Part shown: one piece after another, positions 45,054 through 52,778 of the stretch | Layout of the letters: each line of letters starts with the position of its first letter | Position numbering within the stretch: the first letter of the stretch is position 1 | NCBI RefSeq assembly: GCF_938045345.1 | Contig: NZ_CALIMS010000058.1 | Span: 1-62,541, forward strand | Reading direction: 5' to 3' | Length of the DNA stretch: 62,541 bases | Origin: an uncultured Campylobacter sp. | GTDB taxonomy: Bacteria; Campylobacterota; Campylobacteria; Campylobacterales; Campylobacteraceae | The notes under the pieces: model-generated | Database searches by the model: none | Seen by the model: only the letters and a program-made list of their open reading frames with translations | Told to the model about the DNA's origin: nothing | Program-made: the position numbers and the translations under genes

Positions 45054-46111
45054 CGTTTATCCTTGCCGCGTACTGCGCCTTTGTTGCCAACGGGTCTTTT
45101 CGAGAGAGCGCCTCTGCCGTCCGTAGGTCTTTTTGAGACGGTGCCTCTGCCGTCCGCAGATTTTTTCGGCGCGATAGAGCTTTTGCGCCCAGCGCTACTT
45201 TTCGGCGTAGTATTTTTACCAGAAGTGCCCTTTTTTGGTGCAGCGCTTTTGCCGACTCTGAAATTTCTATCCGCGCCCTCTTTTTTTGGCGCGGCGTCTT
45301 TGCCTCGTTCGCCTGCCTTAAAATTTTTGCCTCGCTCGCCCGTTTTGAAATTTTTGCCCGTTTTCTCCGTCTTAAATTTATCTCCGGTCTTGAAATTTCT
45401 CTCCGTTTTAAATTTTTTGCTCGCGGTGGATTCGGATTTTTTTGCGGACGCGCTGCGAGTTTTCAAATTAGCGGGCTTTTTAGACGGTCTACTTCTGCTC
45501 GCCGTAGAATTTTTCAGCGTGCCGCTCCTCTTTGCCTTAGTAAAATTTTCCGTCTCGCCGTCTGAAGCTGTAGGGATGAAATTTTTCGCCGCATCGTTCG
45601 TATCTGAAACAGCGGAATTTCTCACCGCAGCGGGCTTGGAATTTTCGCTTGCCGTCGAGGATAGCTCGGAATTTACGCTTGCTGCCGTATTCGGCTTGGA
45701 AATTTTATCCGCCGCGATGTTTACGGGGCTATCTTTTAGCGCGTCCAGCACGCCGTTTATAAATCTTGGCGAGATGCCAAGCTCCTTGGCGGAGTTGATC
45801 GCTTCGTTTATGACGATGCCCGCGTCCGTGTCCGTAAAGCGCAACTCGTACGCCCCAAGCCGCAGTATCGCGCGCTCCAGAGCCGAAATTTCGGCGAGCT
45901 TGAATTCCTTTAAATTTTCATCTATCAGTGCATCGACCGCGGCAAGATTTTCGCTAGCGCCGTGCAGAAGCGCCAGAGTCCAGTTGCGCTGCTCGTTGCG
46001 AATGCGCTTTTCTTCCAGATATTCGTCCGCAAAGTCCTCGCTGCCGCCGTTCATATCTTTAGAGTAAAGCAGCGAGATCGCAGCGAGCCTGGCTTGGTGT
46101 CTGGTGGCCAT
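45050..46111 (-). CDS. nusB: Transcription factor NusB with a 220-residue basic tail
   Basis: Residues 1-131 are standard NusB (MATRHQARLAAISLLYS, AEISALERAILRLGAYEL, VINEAINSAKELG) that binds boxA RNA with NusE. A further 220 residues are Lys/Ser/Thr/Asn-rich with many repeats (FKTGDKFKTEKTGKNFKTG, KKPANLKTRSASAKK, DGRGTVSKRPTDGRG), encoded by RAATTY-bearing DNA at 45053-45718. Normal NusB is about 130-145. The tail is probably unfolded and could add RNA binding. It sits between ribH and pyrF with overlapping junctions on both sides. Confidence 0.93.
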   Translation of the reverse strand: MATRHQARLAAISLLYSKDMNGGSEDFADEYLEEKRIRNEQRNWTLALLHGASENLAAVDALIDENLKEFKLAEISALERAILRLGAYELRFTDTDAGIVINEAINSAKELGISPRFINGVLDALKDSPVNIAADKISKPNTAASVNSELSSTASENSKPAAVRNSAVSDTNDAAKNFIPTASDGETENFTKAKRSGTLKNSTASRSRPSKKPANLKTRSASAKKSESTASKKFKTERNFKTGDKFKTEKTGKNFKTGERGKNFKAGERGKDAAPKKEGADRNFRVGKSAAPKKGTSGKNTTPKSSAGRKSSIAPKKSADGRGTVSKRPTDGRGALSKRPVGNKGAVRGKDKR

Positions 46112-46112
46112 T

Positions 46113-46583
46113 TTACGCCTTTATGTTGCGAAATAGACTTAGAAGCTCGATCGCGCCGCTCATCGCCTCAAAGCCCTTGTTACCGGCCTTTGAGCCTGCT
46201 CGCTCGATCGCTTGCTCGATATTATCGGTAGTCAGCACACCGAAAGTCACGGGAGCGCCGTATTTTAGCATGGTATTTGCGATACCTTTGCTTACCTCGG
46301 CGCTTACGTAGTCAAAATGCGGAGTAGAGCCGCGGATCACCGCACCTAGGCAGACGACGGCGTCGTAGAGCTTGGAAGCTAGCGCCTTTTCAAGCGCGAG
46401 CGGGATCTCAAAAGCGCCCGGCACCAGCATCAGGCTTAAATTTTCCTCCTTGCCGCCGTGGCGCAAAAACGCATCGTGCGCCCCCTCGACTAGGCGATCG
46501 GTGATGATGTGGTTGAAGCGGGCGTTGATGATTAGGATCTTTTCGCTGCCCTTAAGAGCAAGCGAGCCTTCGATGATTTTCAT
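46113..46583 (-). CDS. ribH: 6,7-dimethyl-8-ribityllumazine synthase
   Basis: 156 residues forming the lumazine synthase capsid or pentamer in riboflavin synthesis. IINARFNHIITDRLVEGA, VPGAFEIPLALEK, CLGAVIRGSTPHFDYV and FGVLTTDNIEQAIERAGSK are conserved. RRAA-type binding residues fit. It begins the ribH-nusB-pyrF unit, with AAAGGAAAA ahead. Confidence 0.97.
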   Translation of the reverse strand: MKIIEGSLALKGSEKILIINARFNHIITDRLVEGAHDAFLRHGGKEENLSLMLVPGAFEIPLALEKALASKLYDAVVCLGAVIRGSTPHFDYVSAEVSKGIANTMLKYGAPVTFGVLTTDNIEQAIERAGSKAGNKGFEAMSGAIELLSLFRNIKA

Positions 46584-46619
46584 GGTTTTCCTTTGCGTTA
46601 AATTTAGCGCTAAGCTTAG

Positions 46620-47009
46620 CTAAATTCGCCAAAATTCTAAATTAATTTCAGCATCGCGGCGCTTGAAATTATGAGAAATAACAGGCGCTTTGCGCGCAGA
46701 AATTTTCTCGCGGTGGATGAATACGCCCAGCATCACGGCGCCGATCGTGCCGATACCTGTGCATAAGCTTAGCGTGAATATAAAAAATATGCGAAGCAGG
46801 CTAATCTCCAAGTCCTCTTTTAGCGCGATAGCAGTTTCAAGAAAGACGATAAAAAGCGCGCCGAGCCCCGTGTCTAGGACGTATGCGAGCACCGCGCTAT
46901 GTATTAAAAGCAAGCATAGATATAAAAAGCTCACAATCGCGCAGATGACGGTAAATAGCCGCTCGTGCGCACCGGCAGCGCGCTTAAGCCCGTACGTCCG
47001 GTCGCACAT
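46620..47009 (-). CDS. Small membrane protein
   Basis: 129 residues with helices at about 20-40, 50-60 and 72-95, and a basic C-terminal part. Reading the same frame upstream of ATG 47009 gives a further hydrophobic stretch (QSFAFILIGALF), but no start codon lies between it and a stop, so a 5' truncation is possible. Family unknown. Confidence 0.5.
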   Translation of the reverse strand: MCDRTYGLKRAAGAHERLFTVICAIVSFLYLCLLLIHSAVLAYVLDTGLGALFIVFLETAIALKEDLEISLLRIFFIFTLSLCTGIGTIGAVMLGVFIHREKISARKAPVISHNFKRRDAEINLEFWRI

Positions 47010-47126
47010 AAAAAGCGCTCCGATGAGGATGAAAGCAAAGCTTTGGCGTTAACAAACCGCCTAAATTTTAAATTTAAAGTGCGATTAAGATGGCTTAGAT
47101 TGAAATTCGTCTTAAAATTAATCCTA

Positions 47127-47145
47127 AATAATAAATTTTATTATT
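47127..47145. promoter_or_regulatory. Palindromic operator (Fur-like) over the sodB promoter
   Basis: AATAATAA-ATT-TTATTATT, exact 8-bp arms, centred 30 bases ahead of the TATAAT box at 47164-47169. It resembles the degenerate AT-rich Fur boxes of Campylobacter and would overlap the -35 region. Iron control of sodB is usual in bacteria; here it is inference. Confidence 0.5.
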
Positions 47146-47199
47146 CGTTTAGAAATTTTAGGCTATAATCGCTTCAAAATTCATTTCAAGGAGAGAAAG

Positions 47200-47823
47200 A
47201 TGTTTAAACTTAGAGAGTTGCCGTTCGATGCGGCGCACAACGCGGTCGTAAGCAAAGAAACCTGTGATTATCACCACGGCAAGCACCACGCGACCTATGT
47301 GGCAAATTTGAATAAACTTACCGAATCGGGCGAGTTTGCGGGCAAGGGGCTTTACGAGATCGTAACGGCTGCTAGCGACGGGCTTTTTAATAATGCCGCG
47401 CAGGTTTACAACCACGATTTTTACTGGGATTGCATCGCAAAGCCTAGCGAGCCGTCTGTGGAGCTAAAATCGGCGCTGGCGGAAAATTTCGCGGATTTTA
47501 AAAGCGAGTTTTTGGCTGCTGCTACGGCGCATTTCGGCTCGGGCTGGGTGTGGCTCGCTTACGATCCGAAATCAGGCAAGCTTTGCATCAAAGCGACCCA
47601 AAATGCCGCCACGCCGGTGACCGAGGGGCTCGTGCCGCTTCTAGTCGTGGACGTTTGGGAGCACGCGTATTACATAGATGAGCACAACGCGCGCCCGAAA
47701 TATCTGGAAAAATTCTACGAGGGCATCAACTGGGAGTTCGTCTCAAGCGCCTACGAATGGGCTAAAAAAGAGGGTCTCGGCTCTGTGAAATTTTATATGG
47801 GCGAGCTTCACGGCAGAGATTAA
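47200..47823 (+). CDS. sodB: Superoxide dismutase (Fe type)
   Basis: 207 residues. LPFDAAHNAVVSKETCDYHHGKHHATYV (core HHGKHHATYV) carries the first metal ligand, then NNAAQVYNHDFYW, and DVWEHAYYIDEHNARPKYL carries the second two. Metal ligands fit Fe-SOD. AAGGAG lies before the ATG and TATAAT at 47164. Detoxifies superoxide in a microaerobe. Confidence 0.97.
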   Translation: MFKLRELPFDAAHNAVVSKETCDYHHGKHHATYVANLNKLTESGEFAGKGLYEIVTAASDGLFNNAAQVYNHDFYWDCIAKPSEPSVELKSALAENFADFKSEFLAAATAHFGSGWVWLAYDPKSGKLCIKATQNAATPVTEGLVPLLVVDVWEHAYYIDEHNARPKYLEKFYEGINWEFVSSAYEWAKKEGLGSVKFYMGELHGRD

Positions 47824-48080
47824 ATTTTAAAATTTAAGCGCACGCGGCGAGGCGATGCTACACAAAGCCAAAACCGCCTAAACGCGCTGTAGGTTCGTTG
47901 CGGACGATAATTGCCGCGACGTTTAGCGTACGCGATCGATCGCTTAAAATTTTAACTCAAAGCTAACGGCTAAATTTCGGGATTTATTCTCGGAATTTAG
48001 CCGCAGCAATACCACTTTTCAATCTATCTTTTAAATTTAAAAATTTCATCAAAGCTCGGGCGCTAAATTTAATCAAAATT

Positions 48081-48662
48081 TTAGCCCAAAATCATCCACA
48101 GCCCGATCGCACACATCAGTACCGAGCAGAAAATTTCGAGGTATTTCAAATGGGTTTTCAGAAGATTTTTTAGCACAGCTCCGCCCAGCGCGTAGATGCT
48201 AAGGCAGATACTTTCGCTTACGCACAGCGTAGCGACGAGGGCGAAGGTGCGCGCGCCGAAAAGGTTGTCCGCGTCCAAAAACGGCGGAAAGAGTGCGGTG
48301 AAAAATATCCACGCCTTGGGGTTTGAGACTGCGACTACGAAGCCTTGTAGGAAGATATTTTCGCTGCGCTTTTGTTTTTGCAGCTTAAAATTTCCGCGCG
48401 CTAAAAAGGTCGCGACGCCCAGATAAAAAATATACGCGCCGCCTAAAATTTTAATCGCGCTAAGCGCCGCAGGGTGCGCAAGCAGAATGCCCGCGACGCC
48501 GAATATACACGCAAGCGCCACGAGCGTGACGCCCAGCACCTGCGCGAGTAGCGCGGGCAGCGCCTTAAGATAGCCGCGCGCGATGCCGAGATTTAGCGCG
48601 TAGGTCATGTTGATGCCCGGCATCAGCGATATCGGAAAGATCGTAAGAAAAAATAGAAGCAT
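48081..48662 (-). CDS. LysE/RhtB-family exporter
   Basis: 193 residues with six hydrophobic segments. N-terminal FPISLMPGINMTYALNLGIARG matches the family signature (PGPNM-like), then GGAYIFYLGVATFL and VAVSNPKAWIFFTALFPPFL. Exports amino acids or similar. The start may lie slightly upstream, but ATG 48662 is the first in frame. Confidence 0.85.
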   Translation of the reverse strand: MLLFFLTIFPISLMPGINMTYALNLGIARGYLKALPALLAQVLGVTLVALACIFGVAGILLAHPAALSAIKILGGAYIFYLGVATFLARGNFKLQKQKRSENIFLQGFVVAVSNPKAWIFFTALFPPFLDADNLFGARTFALVATLCVSESICLSIYALGGAVLKNLLKTHLKYLEIFCSVLMCAIGLWMILG

Positions 48663-48792
48663 TGCAAACCCCTAAATTGCGGCTAAATTTTAAATTTTAT
48701 CTCTCGCGATACGGCGCCGCTGCGATAGATTTTAAAATTCTAAAATTTAACGCGCTGCGCTGAGGCGAATAAAATTTTAAAATTCCGCCGCG

Positions 48793-48854
48793 CCGCCCCC
48801 AAGCTTTTCTTGGGGCGGGAAGGGGGCTTGGATTGCGAGATCGCTCCCCTTCCC
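48793..48854. other. GC-rich element with two overlapping hairpins
   Basis: 48793-48819 can form a 10-bp stem (CCGCCCC..AAG / CTTGGGGCGGG, one bulge, 5-base loop). 48817-48825 GGGAAGGGG can instead pair with CCCCTTCCC at 48846-48854. The two share three G, so they exclude each other. Followed by more C-rich sequence to 48905. Unlike the AT-rich arrays around it; perhaps a remnant of a mobile element or an end of transcription. Confidence 0.45.
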
Positions 48855-49109
48855 GTCCCAAACCCCACCTAACCCCCGACGACGCTTTACAAGGGGCAGG
48901 CTACGCCTGCGCTGAATTTATATTATAACTGCGGTGCGGTGTCTCGCACCTAGTCGCAAGACCGCCGTGCCGCAAGTTTCAATACAATGTGCCGCACCGC
49001 GTAAAAACCCACGCCGCAGTGTGTGGTGTAACAGAGCGAATGAAAATTTAAAATTCCGCCGCACCAGCCGCGGGTAAATTTAAAATTTAAAACTCTCGCG
49101 GTTTTAAAT
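48855..49109. other. Gap downstream of the NSS symporter
   Basis: About 250 bases with C-rich words at 48855-48905 (CCCAAACCCCACC, ACAAGGGGC). The end holds RAATTY words (GAAAATTTAAAATTCCG, 49042-49058). No frame I can support. Confidence 0.35.
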
Positions 49110-50477
49110 TTAGCCGAAAATCCCGTATCCGAAGATCACCGCGATGATAAGCGGCAGGATAAATTTGACGTACAAAAACCAAACTCCCGCGAGCCTCGCG
49201 CTCAAATCGCCTTCGTTGGTGAGCTCGTAGATCGCGTCCTTTTTCAGCACCCAGCCCACGTAGATGCAGCACAGCAGCGCCGTTAGCACGAAAAATACGT
49301 TTGCGCTTACGAAGTCGAAGGCGTCAAAAACCGAGCGCCCCAGAATTTTAACGTCCGCAAGCACGCTGCTTGAGAGTATGCAGGGCAGGTTGCCGAGCAC
49401 GAAGACGCTGCCGAGCGTTAAATTTACCGCCTTTAGCGTTGAAAAGCCGAAGCGCTCCTCGACGAAATTTATGATGACCTGATAGATCGTGATCGACGTC
49501 GTAAGCGCGGCGATGAGCAAAATCGAGAGAAAGACCACCGCGACGGCGTTGCCGAACGGCATGTGCGAAAACGCGATCGGCAGGCTCTTAAAAACCAGCG
49601 ACGAGCCGCTGCTCGGCTCAAGCCCCGCGCTAAAGAGCGATGGGAAGATCATAAAGCCCGCAAGCACGGCGATGAGCGTGTTTACGACCGCGGTGATGGT
49701 GGCCGTTTGCATCAGCTTCTCGTCTTTATTAAGGAAGCTAGACAGCGTGATCATCACGCCGAATCCGAGCGAGAGCGCGAAAAAGACCTGTCCCAAAACG
49801 TCGATCAAAAGCTTAGGCGTGATCTTTGCAAAATCAACGCCGAGATAAAATTTCACGCCCTCCTTTGCGCCTTCTAGCGTTAAATTTGTAAGGATCACCG
49901 CGATGAAGCACAAAAATAGCGCGGGCATTAGAAATTTTACGAATTTTTCGATCCCCTCGATGATGCCGTTTTTCAAAATGTACCAGTTGATCGCTATGAA
50001 AACGATCGTGTAAGCTCCGACGCCGAGCGGGTTATTTTCGATGTGATCTGCGTAGAATTTCTGCGTGAATGCGGGGTCTGTGATCCGCGCGGAGAGGTCG
50101 AAGTTACCGCTTACGATGTTTACGATGTAGGTTAGCACCCAGCCGCCAAGGACCATATAGTAGGCCAAAATTCCAAACGCGCCGATTACGCCCATGATGC
50201 CTACGATCTTCCATACGGGCTTTATGCGTGAGCCGTCCTTTTTAGGCGCTGCAAAGGCATCGACGCAGTTTCTTAGCGCGCGGCGTCCGATGACGTTTTC
50301 TACCAAGATCATCGGGATTCCAAGCACGATCATCGCGATGCAAAATATGAGCACATAGGCGCCACCACCATTTTCGCCGACTAAATACGGAAACCTCCAC
50401 GTACAACCAAAGCCGATCGTGGCGCCCGCGACGGTTAAAATATATGTGAGCTTGCTGCTCCAGGTCTGTCTCGGCAC
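49110..50477 (-). CDS. Sodium:neurotransmitter symporter family transporter
   Basis: 455-residue member of the NSS/SNF family with about twelve helices. TM1 has the unwound Na/substrate site: GATIGFGCTWRFPYLVGENGGGAYVL (core TIGFGCTWRFPY). LGFGVMITLSSFL (TM6-7) and the NFVEERFGF loop fit. Imports amino acids or related amines with sodium. It starts 9 bases after the nadD-rsfS gene, in the same transcript. Confidence 0.93.
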   Translation of the reverse strand: MPRQTWSSKLTYILTVAGATIGFGCTWRFPYLVGENGGGAYVLIFCIAMIVLGIPMILVENVIGRRALRNCVDAFAAPKKDGSRIKPVWKIVGIMGVIGAFGILAYYMVLGGWVLTYIVNIVSGNFDLSARITDPAFTQKFYADHIENNPLGVGAYTIVFIAINWYILKNGIIEGIEKFVKFLMPALFLCFIAVILTNLTLEGAKEGVKFYLGVDFAKITPKLLIDVLGQVFFALSLGFGVMITLSSFLNKDEKLMQTATITAVVNTLIAVLAGFMIFPSLFSAGLEPSSGSSLVFKSLPIAFSHMPFGNAVAVVFLSILLIAALTTSITIYQVIINFVEERFGFSTLKAVNLTLGSVFVLGNLPCILSSSVLADVKILGRSVFDAFDFVSANVFFVLTALLCCIYVGWVLKKDAIYELTNEGDLSARLAGVWFLYVKFILPLIIAVIFGYGIFG

Positions 50478-50486
50478 GCTCCCTCC

Positions 50487-51989
50487 TTAAAATTGCTCTT
50501 TTTTGAGCTTGTCGAGGAAGTCCTCGATATTGTATTTGGCGCGGTAAGTCTCGCTGATGAGATGGACTATGATGTCGCCGAGATCGACGACGCTCCACTC
50601 ATCGCCGCTTTCGATAGCCAAAAACTCCTCCCCAAGCGGCTTGAGCACGCTTTTTAGCTCCTCGATGAGCGAGGCTGCGTGGCGGGCGGTCAGCATAGTG
50701 GCGATAACTACGAATTTCGCAATATATTCGCGCCCCTCCATATCGATGATCTGGACGTCTTCGGCTTTCTTTTCGTTTAAAATTTCGGCGATCTTTTCCG
50801 CCCTTTGCTTTGGATCTTGCATATCTTTCCTTTTATAAAATTTTATGACCTCTGCTGCGATCTTGGGCGGGATTTCGCCTTTGAAATCTCGCCTAAAACC
50901 GCTTGAGCTCGCATCTACGGCAATCTCGATCCGCTTTAGACCCGTCCACTGCCGCGGGATCTCGTAGCCGGGCCGCGTAAGCACGACAAACTCCGCCATT
51001 TTCTGCAGCTCGCCAAAATCGCGCCATTTATGAAGCTCGGCTAGGTTGTCGGCGCCCACGATGATGTAGAGCTTTGAGACTGTATCCGTGCCGCTTGCAC
51101 TATTTGCTTTGCTTGCTTCATCTGTACTGCTCACATCGCTCACATCGCTCACATCGCTCACATCGCTCGCGTCATCTGCGCCGCCTGTGTCACCTGCACT
51201 ATTTGCGCTACCCACGAAATTTGCGCCGCCTGCGTCAGCCATGCAATTCGCATTGCCGCTTGAAATTTCGCTTGTGCTTGGAATTTTGTCCGCAATGGCA
51301 TTTAAAATTTTGCTCACATCGTTTGCGCTACCCGCCTTATTTCTACCGTCGGCCGAAATCTCACCCGCCTTGCTTTGCGAAATTCCGTCCATTTCGCTTT
51401 TGCTACCAACCAAAATTTGATCCGCCATTCCGCCCTGCAGAGCTTCGTTTTTTGCGTTGGCAGAGATACTTACTCTATCCGTATTAACGGCGGTGCAGGC
51501 ATCGTCGCTTGAAATTTTAGCTATGCCGCACGGCAAAACCATATCTGCCTTGCCGGGTAAAATTTTGCCCGCGCTGCCCGAAATATGAGTATCGGCGCAA
51601 ATTTCTCTCGCGATATTTGCGCCGTTAGATAAAGCCCTATCCGTTACGGCTGTCGGGGTTTCGCTTGCCGCGGCTGCCGTCTCCGCCGCGATTTTGCCGT
51701 TTCCGCCGTATTTTTCGAGCAGAAATTTCACGCTTTGTATCGTGGGTACCGAGTGGTTTTGCGAAATTTCATAATCGCTCACCTCCACGTGCGGGGCGTC
51801 GCTCCACAGCGCACGGCACCATCTAAGCCGCAGCTGCGGCGGCGCCGAAAAGCTCTTTTTAAACGGGTTTAGAAATGACGGCATTATGACCAGCAAATCG
51901 GGCTTTAGGCTTGATAAAATCGCCCTTACCGCGGCTTCGTGTCCTGCGTGCGGCGGATCGAAACTGCCGCCGAAAAGCGCGATCTTCAC
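50487..51989 (-). CDS. nadD: NadD-RsfS fusion with a 210-residue low-complexity insertion
   Basis: Residues 1-95 and 307-388 form nicotinate-nucleotide adenylyltransferase: GGSFDPPHAGH (HxGH), then VGADNLAELHKWRDFGEL and ASSSGFRR (ISSTxxR-type). Residues 390-500 are the ribosome silencing factor RsfS (EGREYIAKFVVIATMLTARH, VDLGDIIVHLI). ATG 50822 with AAAGGAAAG ahead could give RsfS alone (111 residues). Normally two genes; the stop between is absent. The insertion (51072-51704) is Ala/Ser/Asp/Asn-rich and contains TCACATCGC four times in tandem (51132-51167). It overlaps the array frame by 4 bases. Confidence 0.93.
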   Translation of the reverse strand: MKIALFGGSFDPPHAGHEAAVRAILSSLKPDLLVIMPSFLNPFKKSFSAPPQLRLRWCRALWSDAPHVEVSDYEISQNHSVPTIQSVKFLLEKYGGNGKIAAETAAAASETPTAVTDRALSNGANIAREICADTHISGSAGKILPGKADMVLPCGIAKISSDDACTAVNTDRVSISANAKNEALQGGMADQILVGSKSEMDGISQSKAGEISADGRNKAGSANDVSKILNAIADKIPSTSEISSGNANCMADAGGANFVGSANSAGDTGGADDASDVSDVSDVSDVSSTDEASKANSASGTDTVSKLYIIVGADNLAELHKWRDFGELQKMAEFVVLTRPGYEIPRQWTGLKRIEIAVDASSSGFRRDFKGEIPPKIAAEVIKFYKRKDMQDPKQRAEKIAEILNEKKAEDVQIIDMEGREYIAKFVVIATMLTARHAASLIEELKSVLKPLGEEFLAIESGDEWSVVDLGDIIVHLISETYRAKYNIEDFLDKLKKEQF

Positions 51990-52771
51990 GCGTCCGCTCC
52001 GTGCCGTTTTGCGCCGTAAAGCTTCTCATCCTTCGCCGCAAATTCTGCGGCATAAAATTTTGCGCGGCACAATCTTGCTTTATGAAATTTCATGTCGCAA
52101 AATCCTGCTTCGCTAAATTTTGTTTCAAAAGATCCCGCATTTTGCGGCGCGGTAAATTTAAAGGGCGCGGCGCAAAGGCTAGAATCGCGCTGTAGCCCTT
52201 TTGCGGCGACAAATTTGAAAAGCGCGCCGCCGTGGAATTTTACCCCGCCGAATTTCGCTGCGTCAAATTTCATTTTAAGCTCTAAATTTGGCGTCCGGGA
52301 CCTCATCTCGCTAAATTTCGCGCCGTGAAATTTAGCCGCATAAAATTTTGCGGTGCGAGCTAAAAAATCGGTCTCGCGCAATTCTGCTTTGTAAAATTTG
52401 ACGCTGCGCTCCCTAAATTTAGACTTGCAGAATTCCGTGCCGCGAAAGGTTGCCCCTAAAAATTCTGTTCCGCAGGTCGCAAAATTTGCACCATTAAATT
52501 TCTCGACATTAAATTTAAAATGCGAGTACCGTGATTGTGGAATTTGTCGCGCATGAAGAAGCCTTTCATTGCGAAATTTAAAATCGCGAAGCTTGGCATC
52601 GTGCGCCTCAGGTTTTGCGCCGCAAAATTTCGTGCTACCAAATTTTGTTGCAAAAAATCCTGCGTTTTGCAGCGCAAAAAATTTAACGCCGCGATCCATA
52701 AATTTTACCGCGCAAGACCCAGCGGCTGCGAAGCGGGCGTTAGAATTTGGGTTTTTCCAAAGCTTTCGCAC
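51986..52771 (-). CDS. Array-derived open frame between serS and nadD
   Basis: 261 codons, 7 bases after serS and overlapping nadD by ATGA. The DNA is RAATTY-rich throughout (52060-52720). The product is rich in Lys, Phe, Ala and Gly with units such as AKFHGAKF and ATKFGSTKFCGAK, which resemble pentapeptide repeats by eye but lack the A(N/D)LXX rule. Eight or more cysteines are scattered. No family match. As with the thiH-thiE frame, it may exist to carry translation across an array. Confidence applies to a real product. Confidence 0.35.
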   Translation of the reverse strand: MRKLWKNPNSNARFAAAGSCAVKFMDRGVKFFALQNAGFFATKFGSTKFCGAKPEAHDAKLRDFKFRNERLLHARQIPQSRYSHFKFNVEKFNGANFATCGTEFLGATFRGTEFCKSKFRERSVKFYKAELRETDFLARTAKFYAAKFHGAKFSEMRSRTPNLELKMKFDAAKFGGVKFHGGALFKFVAAKGLQRDSSLCAAPFKFTAPQNAGSFETKFSEAGFCDMKFHKARLCRAKFYAAEFAAKDEKLYGAKRHGADA

Positions 52772-52778
52772 GGGCCGC

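Noticed and set aside
45063..46067. 334-codon plus-strand frame opposite nusB
   Set aside because: Lies on the complementary strand of nusB; Leu/Pro/Phe-rich pattern is the reverse of the Lys/Ser/Thr tail.
46965..47168. 67-codon plus-strand frame ahead of sodB
   Set aside because: Overlaps the sodB promoter and operator; no ribosome site or motif.
51100..51180. CRISPR array
   Set aside because: The short TCACATCGC units are contiguous 9-bp in-frame repeats in nadD with no spacers; no cas genes in the window.
51986..52771. Pentapeptide-repeat protein
   Set aside because: AKF.GAKF units look similar, but the A(D/N)LXX spacing is not kept and units follow the 12-15-bp DNA repeat instead.
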